From Alphaproteobacteria bacterium (GTDB taxonomy: Bacteria > Pseudomonadota > Alphaproteobacteria > Caulobacterales > Hyphomonadaceae), in NCBI GenBank assembly GCA_018830285.1, contig JAHJSB010000048.1:1-64000 (forward strand): 64,000 nt of DNA. The letters run 5' to 3'. Numbering within the stretch: position 1 is the first letter of the stretch; every line of letters begins with the position of its first letter. Shown here piece by piece: positions 18,740 through 28,052 of this stretch. Under the pieces are notes generated by a model. It saw nothing but the letters and a program-made list of their open reading frames with translations, was not told the origin of the DNA and did not search any database. A program made the translations under genes and the position numbers.

Positions 18740-19780
18740 ATGTTCGACCATCCCTCCTACGATTCCCATGAAGGCGTGCACCTGTTCCAGGATGCGGCCA
18801 GCGGCCTGAAGGCCATAATCGCTATCCATTCCACGGCACGTGGCCCGGCGGCCGGTGGAACACGTATGTGGAATTTCGCATCCGGCGAGGCCATGCTGAA
18901 GGACGTACTGCGCCTCAGCCAGGGCATGAGCTACAAGAATGCCATGGCGGACCTGCCGCTGGGCGGTGGCAAGGCAGTGATCTGGGGCAATGCCAAGACC
19001 GACAAGTCTCCGGCCCTTTTCCGGGCCTTTGGCCGGGCTGTGGAAAGCCTGCAGGGACGTTATTACACGGCTGAGGATGTCGGGATCGACGTCGCCGACA
19101 TGGCGATCGTCCGGCAGGAGACTGCCTATGTCGCCGGGCTCGACCAGGGCGAAGCGGCGAGTGGCGACCCGTCGCCGGTCACGGCGCGCGGCGTGTACCT
19201 CGGCATTGTCGAAACGGCGAAGCGTGCGCTCGGCAGTGAGGACCTGACCGGACGGACGATTGCTGTGCAGGGTGTCGGTTCAGTCGGTGGCTATACGTGC
19301 GACCATCTCGCCAAGGCGGGGGCGAACCTGATCATCACCGATATAGACCAGGCGGCACTGAAGGCGGTGGCCGACCGGACAGGCGCGCGTATCGTTGCGC
19401 CGGACGAAATCTATGATGTCGAGGCGGATATTTTCTCGCCTTGCGCGCTGGGCGCCGTGATCAACGAAAAGACGCTGGACCGGTTCAGGGTGAAAGCGAT
19501 TGCGGGCGGCGCAAACAACCAGCTCGTCATGCCGGAAATGGGCGAGCTGCTGCGGCGCAAGGGCATCCTCTATGCGCCAGATTATGTGATCAATGGCGGC
19601 GGCATCATCAATGTGGCGGCCGAGATTTCTGGCAATTATTCCAGCGAATGGGTAGACGCCAAGCTGGCGCGCCTGGTCCAGACACTTGGCGAAGTGCTGG
19701 ATGAAGCGCTGACCAGCGGCCAGCCGACCAATGCGGTCGCCGATCGGATCGCGCGGGCAAGGATCGCTGCCGCGCGCTAG
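18740..19780 (+). CDS. Glu/Leu/Phe/Val family amino-acid dehydrogenase (leucine-type)
   Basis: This is an NAD-dependent oxidative deaminase of branched-chain or aromatic amino acids. The start at 18740 (MFDHPSYDSHEGVHLFQDA) matches leucine dehydrogenases; the frame is open 69 bp earlier. AAGGTRMW and MSYKNAMADLPLGGGKAV contain the two active-site lysines and the substrate-binding loop. VQGVGSVGGYTCDHLAKAGANLIITDID is the Rossmann NAD site. At 346 residues it is close to leucine and phenylalanine dehydrogenases and shorter than GdhA. Exact substrate choice is not decided by what I can see. Confidence 0.9.
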   Translation: MFDHPSYDSHEGVHLFQDAASGLKAIIAIHSTARGPAAGGTRMWNFASGEAMLKDVLRLSQGMSYKNAMADLPLGGGKAVIWGNAKTDKSPALFRAFGRAVESLQGRYYTAEDVGIDVADMAIVRQETAYVAGLDQGEAASGDPSPVTARGVYLGIVETAKRALGSEDLTGRTIAVQGVGSVGGYTCDHLAKAGANLIITDIDQAALKAVADRTGARIVAPDEIYDVEADIFSPCALGAVINEKTLDRFRVKAIAGGANNQLVMPEMGELLRRKGILYAPDYVINGGGIINVAAEISGNYSSEWVDAKLARLVQTLGEVLDEALTSGQPTNAVADRIARARIAAAR

Positions 19781-19867
19781 GGGAATCTGCGTAGTTCGCC
19801 GAAACCGGGCCAGATGGTAGACTGTTTGTAAGTTGAACAAGTCCCATCACCTGGAGGTACATGTCCC

Positions 19868-20701
19868 ATGTCAGTCGTCGCTGTGTTGCAGGGAACCGAA
19901 AAAGACGATCGTCAGAGCACGCTTACAGCTCTCGAACTCGCGCGGCGCCTGAATACGCCGGTCACCGGCCTGTTTGCCTTGCCGGACCCGAACGCGGTGC
20001 TGATGGTCTCGGCCACGCCGGAAGCGGCAGGCCTGACGGCGAGCACGGCGCAAAGCATTGTCGAAATGCAACTTGCGATGAAGCGCACGGCCGAGACGGC
20101 GTTTCATGACGTCACCAGCATGGGTGCACATGGACTGGACTGCGACTTCTTCCATGAGGTCAACACGGTGGAACGTGCCTGCGCCAACGCGGCAACGCTG
20201 GCGCAGGCCGTGGTGTTTCCCCGCTCGGCGGCCAAGAATGGCACGCCGCTATACCTGGCGTTCGAGCATGTCATGATGGATGCACGGCTGCCGGTTGTGC
20301 TGGCAGGCAGTGACGAATTCAGCGCGGGGCCGGTGGTCATCGCCTGGGATGGCAGCAATGGCGCAGCGCGGGCTGTGCGTTTCCACCTTCCGCTTATCCG
20401 GGCTCTGGGCAATGTCATCATCGCGCAGGCACCGAAAGACCTCGAACGCGACGCGGCCCGCCCGGCGGCCGAACCGGGAACGCTGGAAAGCTGGCTGAAA
20501 CGGCACGGTGTAACGGCAAAGACAGCAGAGATCGACGGCGATGTCGGCAGCGGCCTGCTGGCCCTGGCGAAGGGCAGCGGAGCGTCCATGATCGTCGCCG
20601 GCGCCTACGGACATTCGCGGCTCGGCGAGCGCCTGTTCGGTGGGACCACGCGGCGAATGCTGGAAGCAGCTCACGCGCCGGTGCTCGCGCTGGCCCGCTA
20701 A
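19868..20701 (+). CDS. Universal stress protein family (tandem domain)
   Basis: This is a 277-residue UspA-type protein. The C-terminal domain is clear: VVIAWDGSNGAARAVR opens the domain and GASMIVAGAYGHSRLGERLFGGTTRRMLEAAHAPVLAL is the nucleotide-binding G-x-x-G end, shown by Gly-Ala-Tyr-Gly-His-Ser. The N-terminal half is a diverged copy. A ribosome site TGGAGG lies about 8 bases before the ATG. ATP binding is likely. It lies 34 bp upstream of a small conserved gene on the same strand. Confidence 0.88.
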   Translation: MSVVAVLQGTEKDDRQSTLTALELARRLNTPVTGLFALPDPNAVLMVSATPEAAGLTASTAQSIVEMQLAMKRTAETAFHDVTSMGAHGLDCDFFHEVNTVERACANAATLAQAVVFPRSAAKNGTPLYLAFEHVMMDARLPVVLAGSDEFSAGPVVIAWDGSNGAARAVRFHLPLIRALGNVIIAQAPKDLERDAARPAAEPGTLESWLKRHGVTAKTAEIDGDVGSGLLALAKGSGASMIVAGAYGHSRLGERLFGGTTRRMLEAAHAPVLALAR

Positions 20702-20735
20702 TTTTTCGACACTTCAACCGACAAAGGAAATCAGC

Positions 20736-21104
20736 ATGGCTCTCAGCCGCATCACACTCCAACTGGCGCGCAATCCCGGTCTTCCGGGTGGCGACCCAAG
20801 CGAAGGCTACACGATGGTGGCCCCTTTGACGGCAGACGGCCAACTGGATGTGGACGCCTGGCGCGCCGCGCGCAAGAAATGCCGCGTCGTACGCTTTTCC
20901 TCTGATGAATCAGAGCACGCAGATGGCTTGCTGACACATCGCGGCGATCGCTGGTTCTTTCATTATGACGAGGATGACGAAGGCGACGACGAGGCGGGCT
21001 ACCGGCTCGGCGACCATGTCTTCAAGGAAGGCGAATACGTGACTGTCACCAGCCATGGTGAAACGCCCTTGACCTACAAGGTGACCGACGTCTCTCTCGT
21101 GTGA
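20736..21104 (+). CDS. Conserved hypothetical protein
   Basis: This is a 122-residue acidic cytoplasmic protein with no signal peptide. The start at 20736 (MALSRITLQLARNPGLPGG) follows AAAGGAAATCAGC, a reasonable ribosome site; the open frame runs back into the preceding gene. It has a conserved look: WRAARKKCRVVRF, then GDRWFFHYDEDDEGDDEAGYRLGDHVF, with a beta-rich C terminus. I have seen similar unnamed proteins in alphaproteobacteria but cannot give a function. It is cotranscribed with the universal stress protein and the YedK gene by position. Confidence 0.75.
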   Translation: MALSRITLQLARNPGLPGGDPSEGYTMVAPLTADGQLDVDAWRAARKKCRVVRFSSDESEHADGLLTHRGDRWFFHYDEDDEGDDEAGYRLGDHVFKEGEYVTVTSHGETPLTYKVTDVSLV

Positions 21105-21129
21105 GCCATTACACGAGTGGGAGCAGGGC

Positions 21130-21804
21130 ATGTGCGGACGGTTCTTCAGGCACGGGGTGACCTGGGCAGAATACCATGATGCCCTGGGGCTGGTTCCGCC
21201 GGACGGGGTCGCGCCTCCGGAGGCGACCTATAATGCGGCCCCGACCACGATCCAGCCGGTAATCCGCCGCGCTGAGCATGCCGGTCATGTGGAAATGGCG
21301 CCGGCGCGCTGGGGCCTGATCCCGTCCTGGTGGACAAAGCCCCTGTTGGAAATGAAATTCTCGACCTTCAACGCGCAGGCGGAGACGGCGGCCGAAAAGC
21401 CCGTTTTCCGTGGTGCGTTCCGGCACAAGCGCTGCCTTGTTCCCGTGTCCGGCTTCTATGAATGGACCGGGGCCAAAGGTGCCAAAATCCCGTTTGCAAT
21501 CGGCTTGCGCAACCGGCGCTGGTTCTGCCTGGCCGGCCTGTGGGACTCCGCGCTGATCGACGGGTCGGAGATCCAGAGCTTCACCGTTCTCACGACGAAG
21601 CCGAATGACCTGATGGCCGGACTTCACAACCGGATGCCGGTGATCGTGTCACCGGAGGACTATGCATTGTGGCTGGATCCCGCTGCCGGTGACCCGGCGC
21701 GCCTGTTTGAGCCGTTTCCAACGGATGCCATGCATGCCTGGCCCGTCGGGCAGGCGGTAGGCAATGTCCGGAACAATTCTCCAGCGCTGATCGCGCAAGC
21801 CTGA
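21130..21804 (+). CDS. SOS response-associated peptidase (YedK/HMCES family)
   Basis: This protein crosslinks to abasic sites in single-stranded DNA and shields them. The reactive cysteine is Cys2 in MCGRFF, exposed after removal of Met1. The other active-site residues are in YNAAPTT (Asn), GFYEWTG (Glu) and the C-terminal MHAWPVGQAVGNVRN (His). At 224 residues it has the usual length. It lies 25 bp downstream of the small conserved gene. Function is well supported for the family; regulation by LexA cannot be judged, as no clear SOS box was found. Confidence 0.95.
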   Translation: MCGRFFRHGVTWAEYHDALGLVPPDGVAPPEATYNAAPTTIQPVIRRAEHAGHVEMAPARWGLIPSWWTKPLLEMKFSTFNAQAETAAEKPVFRGAFRHKRCLVPVSGFYEWTGAKGAKIPFAIGLRNRRWFCLAGLWDSALIDGSEIQSFTVLTTKPNDLMAGLHNRMPVIVSPEDYALWLDPAAGDPARLFEPFPTDAMHAWPVGQAVGNVRNNSPALIAQA

Positions 21805-21854
21805 CGAGAGCTGCGTTAACCAAGTTTTTCCTAAAACAAGGTTTTATATCGCGC

Positions 21855-22280
21855 ATGATAGAAAAGATAATGCTCCCCTTGATCCTGATGTTCGGCGCCC
21901 TGCTGTATTTCACGCGTGATGCCGGCATGGATTTCACCAAGGCGTCGAGCGAGCATCGCGCAGCGTTTGCGGACCGGCAAACGCGGGCCTGGGTCAGCAA
22001 GGCCGGACTGACCCCGGTGTTTCGGTCCGAACTTGTCCGCCTGGAATCGCGCGATAACAGCAATATCGTGATCGTCCATATCCGATTGGGAAACGACACG
22101 ACATTGGTCCAGAAGCGACAGGAAACCTACGCACGTGCGTGCACTGCCTATATGAATAGCCGCCTGTCAGAATTCGCGATCACCCAAACAGTGCGCTTTG
22201 AATCCGACACCGGCGCCCTGAAAGCGAATTTCACTTTCAAACCGAGCAGATGCGCGAAATATGCGCCCGAGCCGGTATGA
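21855..22280 (+). CDS. Hypothetical membrane-anchored protein
   Basis: This is a 141-residue protein with one N-terminal hydrophobic segment (MLPLILMFGALLYFT, residues 6-20) and a soluble remainder. It contains only two cysteines apart from the N-terminal region, near residues 96 and 137 (ACTAYM and SRCAKY). It is not recognised. The periplasmic or anchored part has the pattern of a small alpha-beta domain (SNIVIVHIRLGNDTTLVQKRQETYARACTAYM). It stands alone between the YedK gene and a convergent TonB receptor. Confidence 0.65.
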   Translation: MIEKIMLPLILMFGALLYFTRDAGMDFTKASSEHRAAFADRQTRAWVSKAGLTPVFRSELVRLESRDNSNIVIVHIRLGNDTTLVQKRQETYARACTAYMNSRLSEFAITQTVRFESDTGALKANFTFKPSRCAKYAPEPV

Positions 22281-22284
22281 AAGA

Positions 22285-22312
22285 AGGCCAGGCGCGCAAA
22301 GCGGCCCGGCCT
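22285..22312. terminator. Imperfect hairpin between convergent genes
   Basis: AGGCC at 22285-22289 pairs with GGCCT at 22308-22312, and inner GC-rich bases pair imperfectly. Short T/A-rich flanks follow on both strands (CATTTC and CTTCTTTC). The place, between two convergent stop codons, suits a weak bidirectional terminator. Confidence 0.35.
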
Positions 22313-22338
22313 CATTTCAAATATCGATTTAAAGTGTT

Positions 22339-24594
22339 CTAGAATTCCCAACGCAGTTGCGCGCCGTAGGTGCGCGGTTCATTGACGAAGCCTGTGAGGT
22401 TGTTGAAGTCGATGGCGCCTGTCAGGGCCTCTTCATCCAGGATGTTGCGGGCAAAGATGGACACGTCATAGCCGGCATCCGACTTGTAACCGACCTTCAG
22501 GCCGCCTTCCCAATACCCGTCCTGACCGAACTCCACGCTGTCATACAGGAAGAAGTTCGTGTCGCCCTTGTAGGCCCAGTCCGTATAGCCGTAGAGCTCG
22601 CCGGCCTCGAGCGGGATGGCATAGCGGGCCGTCATGTTGGCGATCCATTCCGGCGCGTTCGGGAAGGAATTGCCGGAGATGTTGTAGCCGAGCAGGGTCG
22701 TGCCATCCGTGTCGTACACGGCCGGGTCGAGCACGGTGCAGCCGCCGCCACAACCGGGCGCCAGCAGGACATCGTCCTTGAACTCGGTCTTGTTGTAGGA
22801 CAGGCCTGCCGTCAGGAAGAGGTTCGCGATCGGCGCGGCTTCGATGTCGGCTTCGAAGCCATAGCCTTCGCTCTTGTCAGCATTGAACAGGGCGACGGTG
22901 TTGTTCAGGCCACCTACGATTGTCAGCTGCTGGTCATTGAATTCGAAGAAGAACACATCGGCATTCAGGCGGACGCGGTTGTCGAGCAGTTCCGACTTGA
23001 TGCCCGCTTCGTAGGAGAGGACGGTTTCGCTGTCGGCGCTGGAGACGTCATTGGCAAAAACCAGGCGGCCCTGGGTCGAGGGACCGCGGAAGCCCTTGGC
23101 GACACGGGCATACAGATTCATATCGTCCGTAGCCCGATAGGTTGCAGATACGTCCCAGCTGACCTGGTCGTCAGACACGCTGCCGGATACAGGGCCGAAG
23201 GGGCCCGAGCCAAACGGGCCGAGGGTCCGTTCGACCACGAAGTCTTTTGACTCATCGGTCCAGCGGGCGCCGCCCGACACGGTCAGGCGGTCCGAGACGT
23301 CATAGGCAAGCGAGGCGAAGATGCCTGTGCTTTCCGTCTCGTTCTGGCGTGTCGCGATTCCGTTGACAGGACGTCCCGGTGCAAGCGTGTCGAAGCTTTT
23401 TGACGTGATCGTGACGTTCTCGTCAAACAGGAAAATGCCGGTCTGGGCCCGAAGCGGGCCGCCGTTGTCGAAGGCGAAGCGGAGTTCGTGCGTGGTCTGG
23501 TGGAGGGCATCGACCGCGCCGGAGCTTTCCGACGGGAAGGGAATGAAGCCGGGACCGAAATTGCCCGCGCCAAGGAAGACAGCGCCGAAGCCGCCGTCAA
23601 TGTCGCCGCGGCTTTCGATCGTGGCCTGTTCGTTGCCAAAAACATAGGTGACCTTGACCGCGTCGGTGAGGCCTTTCTCGAGGCGCAGGGTAGCGCCGTG
23701 CGCGTCCTGCGTCAGGAAGTTGTCGCCGTCGAAATAGACCGTGTCGCGGTCAAAATTCGAGCCGACTCCCTTGGAGCCGGCATCAATGATATTGGCGCGG
23801 AACAGGCGTGCGTCGCCTTCGTTCGAACGGCCATGAATGTTCAGCAGGGCGGAAAAATCCGTTCCGGTCGGCGTAAACAGGACCTGGGCGCGGCCAGCGA
23901 GCTCGTCGAAGCCCTCGTAGCGGTTTTTCTCGCCGGTGAAGGCATTGTCGACATAGGGGTCTCGCTGCTGGGAAATGCCGGAGAGCCTGACGGCAAGCTC
24001 GTCTGTGAAGATGGGCAGGTTCACTGCGCCTTCGATCTCGCGCGTATTGTAGTTGCCGTAGGAGCCGCGGACATAGCCTTCGAACGCGTGCACGGGCTTG
24101 GCCGAGTCGAACTTGATGATGCCGCCTGGCGTGTTGCGGCCGAACAGCGTGCCCTGTGGGCCGCGCAGGACTTCAATAGAGTCGAGGTCGAAAACCGGGA
24201 AGCCTTTCAGGATCGGGCTTTCATAAGGCACATCGTCATAGACGAGCGAAACCGGCTGGGACGCGTTGAGATCGAAATCGGTATTGCCGATTCCGCGGAT
24301 ATAGAAGCGCGGGAAGGCCCGGCCGAACGAGCTTTCGGCGATGACGCTGGGTACGCGGGCCGAGAGGAAGCGCACGTCTGCACCGGACGATTTCAAAACG
24401 TCGAGTTTTTCGTCGGCGAGCGTCGTGATCGAGATCGGTACATCCTGGATGTTTTCTTCGACACGCTGGGCCGTCACTGTAATGGAGGGAAGGCGTGCTT
24501 CGGCATCAGCCGACTGGGCGACCGCGGGCAGCGCTGTCGCGAGGAGGACGCTTGTGCCGAGAAGCAGCGTGCGAAGGGCGGGTCTGTGTTGCAT
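22339..24594 (-). CDS. TonB-dependent receptor
   Basis: This is an outer-membrane TonB-gated receptor of 751 residues. The signal peptide is MQHRPALRTLLLGTSVLLATALPAVAQS. The TonB box-like ITVTAQRVEENIQDVPISITTL leads into the plug (ADVRFLSARVPSVIAESSFG, RGPQGTLFGRNTPGGIIKFDS). The barrel ends in the canonical YGAQLRWEF with a terminal Phe. This NIQDVP plug type is the abundant group of Sphingomonadales and Hyphomonadaceae receptors, usually for plant- or xenobiotic-derived molecules rather than proven siderophores. No adjacent gene identifies the ligand. Confidence 0.93.
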   Translation of the reverse strand: MQHRPALRTLLLGTSVLLATALPAVAQSADAEARLPSITVTAQRVEENIQDVPISITTLADEKLDVLKSSGADVRFLSARVPSVIAESSFGRAFPRFYIRGIGNTDFDLNASQPVSLVYDDVPYESPILKGFPVFDLDSIEVLRGPQGTLFGRNTPGGIIKFDSAKPVHAFEGYVRGSYGNYNTREIEGAVNLPIFTDELAVRLSGISQQRDPYVDNAFTGEKNRYEGFDELAGRAQVLFTPTGTDFSALLNIHGRSNEGDARLFRANIIDAGSKGVGSNFDRDTVYFDGDNFLTQDAHGATLRLEKGLTDAVKVTYVFGNEQATIESRGDIDGGFGAVFLGAGNFGPGFIPFPSESSGAVDALHQTTHELRFAFDNGGPLRAQTGIFLFDENVTITSKSFDTLAPGRPVNGIATRQNETESTGIFASLAYDVSDRLTVSGGARWTDESKDFVVERTLGPFGSGPFGPVSGSVSDDQVSWDVSATYRATDDMNLYARVAKGFRGPSTQGRLVFANDVSSADSETVLSYEAGIKSELLDNRVRLNADVFFFEFNDQQLTIVGGLNNTVALFNADKSEGYGFEADIEAAPIANLFLTAGLSYNKTEFKDDVLLAPGCGGGCTVLDPAVYDTDGTTLLGYNISGNSFPNAPEWIANMTARYAIPLEAGELYGYTDWAYKGDTNFFLYDSVEFGQDGYWEGGLKVGYKSDAGYDVSIFARNILDEEALTGAIDFNNLTGFVNEPRTYGAQLRWEF

Positions 24595-24811
24595 GGGGAA
24601 ATCATCCTGATCTGCATGGGGAACAGCCCGTCTGATCGCGGGATCTTATGCGCGGGGATGTCTCACAATTTCGCAAAGTGGGATACGACAAGTGTCACGA
24701 TTTTCACCGGATCGTGGATTTCGGTGACAAGATGTTGCTGCATCGCAACAAAACCGGGCGCCTCTCCTTCGCAGGGAATGAGCGCCTGGGGAATGCGTTG
24801 CCTGAGGCGGT

Positions 24812-26326
24812 TCAATTCCAGGGATTGAAGCGTGTCGTCACTTTTGGAGCCGGCGGCGGCGATTCGTCGGTCGGTTCTTCAGCCTGTTGTGTTTCCATGG
24901 TTTCAGCCGGCGCTTCGAAAGCCTGTTCTTCCGGCTTGGCGGGTTCCGGCTCAGAGACGGATTCCTGGGCGGCGGCTCTGTGGGATGCTGTCTCCCCGCT
25001 GAATTGGAATGGCGCCTGGGATGCCTCGGCGACCGGACCAGGATCGGCTGGTGTATCCGGGCCAGCATCAAATTCCGAAACGGGCATGTCGTCGGGCAGG
25101 TCGATTGTCCCGTCGATGACCAAATGGGCGCGCGCGGTTGACGGCGCGTGCGGTGCACGGACGGCGGGCTCAGCAGGCGCGAGTCCGGCACGGCTGGCCG
25201 ACCCGAGTCCGAATCCCGCGGACATGCCAGACAGGCTGAAGCTGCGCGGGGCTGCTGGTTCAACCGGGGCTGCCTCTGTGGCGCGTGGTGCAGCTTCGTC
25301 ATCCTGCGCCGGGGTCTCATCCGACGAGAATGCGGGCGTGTAAGGGAAAGGTTCTGCCGGGGCTTCGGCTTCGACGGGCGGTTCATCCGTCGCGAACACG
25401 GTTTCCGGCTCCGAGACCGCTTCCGGTTGTGGCGGTGGAGACGTCATGTAGCCGGACAGATTGCCCGCACGGGAGCCAAAATAACCGCTGCCAAAGGCAT
25501 CCGACGCAGGCTCAGCGGCAGGAGGAGCCGGAGCCGGTTCCGGTTCGTTTTCGGGCGCTGCGCTGGCGCTTTCTGTTTCAATTTCCGGGGCGTTTTCATC
25601 GACAGGCCACAACGGTTCTTCCGCTGCCTCGGGGCCGGCGGCCGACTCTGTCTCGACCTCGGGGTCGGCTTCGGGCGTGAATGCCCCGAAATTCACATAG
25701 GCGGCATCGTCCACTTCGGCCGCCGCTTCAGGTTCGCTGGCGTCTTCGGTCTCGTCCTGTTCGCCGTCGAAAGCGGAGTCTGAACTGGCATCCAGTTCGG
25801 TCTCTGGTTCCTGCTCGGTTTCAGGCGTTCCGCCATTCAGTTCGTCGGCCATGCTGGCAACGGCGCGGGCCATGTCGTTTTGTCCCTCGACCTCCGGATA
25901 GGCCTCGGGGAACGAATCGGTGTCGTCGCCCGGATCCTCGATCAGGTCGGCAGGGTCCAGCGCAACCTCGGGCTCCTTTTCCGGAGCGGCGTCGATGGTT
26001 TCGAGCCCCTTGAGAACGGAGTGGATCGCTTTTTCAGTGCCCCGGGCATGTCGGTGTGCTTCGCGATAGAGGTCAGCCACGAAACTGCCATAGGGACGTC
26101 CGGCGGCATCGGTGTCGTCGGAAAACTCTTCCGGCGTGCAGGATTCGATGATCTTGCCGAGTGCATCCGTCAGCAGAACGGCATGCGGTTCCGGCGTCAG
26201 GACGACCCTGTAACCCTCGGTATCATGGGTGATCGTGCCGTTTTCGCCCTCGGACCAGGCAACCCGCTGCTTGCGGGTCATTTCACTCAGCTTGTCGATC
26301 AACCGTTTTGTCGAAGGATGCAGCAT
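24812..26326 (-). CDS. Hypothetical protein with short N-terminal domain and long acidic Pro/Glu/Ala-rich tail
   Basis: The 504-residue product has a plausible folded part only at residues 1-110 (MLHPSTKRLIDKLSEMTRKQ, YRVVLTPEPHAVLLTDALGK, SFVADLYREAHRHARGTEKAI). The rest is low-complexity, dominated by Glu, Pro, Ala, Asp and Ser, and is surely disordered. One basic-hydrophobic island, PRSFSLSGMSAGFGLGSASR near residue 360, interrupts it. It has no signal peptide. I do not recognise it. Divergent-frame readings on the other strand are artefacts of the repetitive codon use. Confidence 0.7.
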   Translation of the reverse strand: MLHPSTKRLIDKLSEMTRKQRVAWSEGENGTITHDTEGYRVVLTPEPHAVLLTDALGKIIESCTPEEFSDDTDAAGRPYGSFVADLYREAHRHARGTEKAIHSVLKGLETIDAAPEKEPEVALDPADLIEDPGDDTDSFPEAYPEVEGQNDMARAVASMADELNGGTPETEQEPETELDASSDSAFDGEQDETEDASEPEAAAEVDDAAYVNFGAFTPEADPEVETESAAGPEAAEEPLWPVDENAPEIETESASAAPENEPEPAPAPPAAEPASDAFGSGYFGSRAGNLSGYMTSPPPQPEAVSEPETVFATDEPPVEAEAPAEPFPYTPAFSSDETPAQDDEAAPRATEAAPVEPAAPRSFSLSGMSAGFGLGSASRAGLAPAEPAVRAPHAPSTARAHLVIDGTIDLPDDMPVSEFDAGPDTPADPGPVAEASQAPFQFSGETASHRAAAQESVSEPEPAKPEEQAFEAPAETMETQQAEEPTDESPPPAPKVTTRFNPWN

Positions 26327-26473
26327 GAAGTCTCGCCTTTCCCAATGTGTTCTGGGCCAGTCTACCCAATAACGGCTGAGAGGCGAACATTCAAACTTTG
26401 GTTCCGCCGATCTGCATGAAATGTCATTTATTCATGCAGATAGCGGCGCACGCGTTGCGATCGAGGTCAGCGC

Positions 26474-27688
26474 TTACTTGTTCGCCGTGGCTGGCTGGGG
26501 GATGAATTTCATCTCCAGCAGAACGGCTTCTTCCTGGTATTCCGCAGACGCGTCATCAAGCCTGCCGTCAAAGTCGCCGCCGGCCCCAAAGGCACGGATG
26601 AAGCGCGGAGACTCCATATTACTGGGGCAGATGACGAGTGAGTCGACCGGTCCGGGCTGCAGCGTGCAGCGGGCCCGCGCCTCCCGGCTCAGGTCCTTGA
26701 GCTTCATCTTGCCGACGGTGCCGCCATCGGGGCCCGTGACGGCCGGGTTGCGGGTCACGACCGACCCGACATTGCCGAGCGTCCAGTCCGGCTCGACCAC
26801 ATAGACAAGGCGGCTGGGCTCATTGGACGTCGCAATCGTCTGGATGAGAAACACCGGGTAGGCCTGTTCTCCGGCAAAGGCACGGTCCGTGAGGATTTCA
26901 TGACCGGGAAAAGCGGCTTTCATGGCGTCCAGCGTGAACGGTGTCTCGCCTGTCAGGCGCATGGTGCCTTCCGGCCCGATCGTGGCCGGCAGGGGCGTGC
27001 CGCCAAACTCCGCCTTGCGCACTTCACCCTTCACCCGTGCGACCTCCTTGAGGAAATCCTTCACCGGTTCGCCGTCCGCGACTGAGAGGTCGGTGCGGAA
27101 GCCGCGGACAACACCGTCCGGCGAGATGAGGATATAGCTGGGTGTCCATGTGATCTTGAGCAGGTCGCGGATGCTGGCATCGGTGTCGAGGACCGTGGGG
27201 TAGCTGTGCCCCTCTTCGGCAAAAAAGCCCTCGACGGACCCGTACGTGCCATACATGTCCTCGTCGCTTGTGCTTTCCGCATTTTGCGGCACGTGGATGG
27301 ACAGGAAATAGAGGTCCGGATCCTGTTCGATTGCCGTCGCAAGGGCTGCTGCGTAGGGCGCATCGCGCTTGCTGTCACCACACCAGACGCCCCAGACCTG
27401 AATCACCATCCAGCGATTGAGGACGGATGAGTCGAATGCCTGGCCGTCAGCCATCGTGGCGGTGAAGTGCGGCAAAGGCTGGCCAAGTAGTCCGTATTCA
27501 ATTGGACGGTCGTGCGCGTCGCCTATCACATCCTTCTCGGAATCTTCCTCGGTTGAGGCCGGCGGCGGGTTTGCAGTGATGATTCCGATGGGACCCGTCG
27601 ACGTCTCGGCCTGCGGGCTGGGAGCCTTTTCTGCCGAACAAGCTGCGAGCACGAGTGCCAAGGCACCAAGGGAGAGTGTTCGAATCAT
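26474..27688 (-). CDS. Lipoprotein with TlpA/thioredoxin-like domain lacking the CXXC pair
   Basis: The start at 27688 (MIRTLSLGALALVLAACSAE) gives a lipobox with Cys17; an upstream in-frame start would bury it. Residues 68-215 form a redoxin fold (FTATMADGQAFDSSVLNRWM, VIQVWGVWCGDSKRDAPYA, TPSYILISPDGVVRGF). The active site reads Trp-Cys-Gly-Asp-Ser, so only the first cysteine (Cys103) is present and disulfide exchange of the CXXC kind is impossible. A second domain of about 170 residues follows and is unassigned. It is divergent from the TonB receptor at 28053. Confidence 0.82.
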   Translation of the reverse strand: MIRTLSLGALALVLAACSAEKAPSPQAETSTGPIGIITANPPPASTEEDSEKDVIGDAHDRPIEYGLLGQPLPHFTATMADGQAFDSSVLNRWMVIQVWGVWCGDSKRDAPYAAALATAIEQDPDLYFLSIHVPQNAESTSDEDMYGTYGSVEGFFAEEGHSYPTVLDTDASIRDLLKITWTPSYILISPDGVVRGFRTDLSVADGEPVKDFLKEVARVKGEVRKAEFGGTPLPATIGPEGTMRLTGETPFTLDAMKAAFPGHEILTDRAFAGEQAYPVFLIQTIATSNEPSRLVYVVEPDWTLGNVGSVVTRNPAVTGPDGGTVGKMKLKDLSREARARCTLQPGPVDSLVICPSNMESPRFIRAFGAGGDFDGRLDDASAEYQEEAVLLEMKFIPQPATANK

Positions 27689-28052
27689 GGAGCAGGCCAT
27701 CCTCTGCAAAGATACTGAGTTGATGCCACACATGCGGTGCGCATTCTGCCCTTACTCTAGTCTGCGCTGTGAGGCAGGCACAAGCGACACCTATGCTTAG
27801 GCGAACCAACTTCAATCATTGGCGGCAAATACATGAAAGAATTGGATTTTTTGTGGGCGGTCGCTTTGGGAGATTTTGCGCCACGTCATTGCCGAACATG
27901 GACGGGATTTAATCGACGGTATGTTGCGGTGCATCAATTCCGGTCAAACAGCTAAAATAAAGTCATGTGACTCCGGTTTGAGTTCACGATGTGGCCGCGT
28001 GGACCAATCCTGATCGAACCATTGCAGATGTTGAAATCAGGAGACCCATTTG
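27689..28052. other. Divergent intergenic region, no gene seen
   Basis: These 364 bp separate the redoxin lipoprotein from a TonB receptor gene. Open frames here are short and lack coding character. The part from 27830 to 27960 is AT-richer and should hold the promoters of both genes. AGGAG at 28039-28043 is the ribosome site for the receptor. No clear operator was found. Confidence 0.6.

Noticed and set aside
23488-24828. 446-codon plus-strand frame opposite the TonB receptor
   Set aside because: The receptor on the minus strand has signal peptide, plug and terminal Phe; this frame is Val/Glu/Ala-rich antisense.
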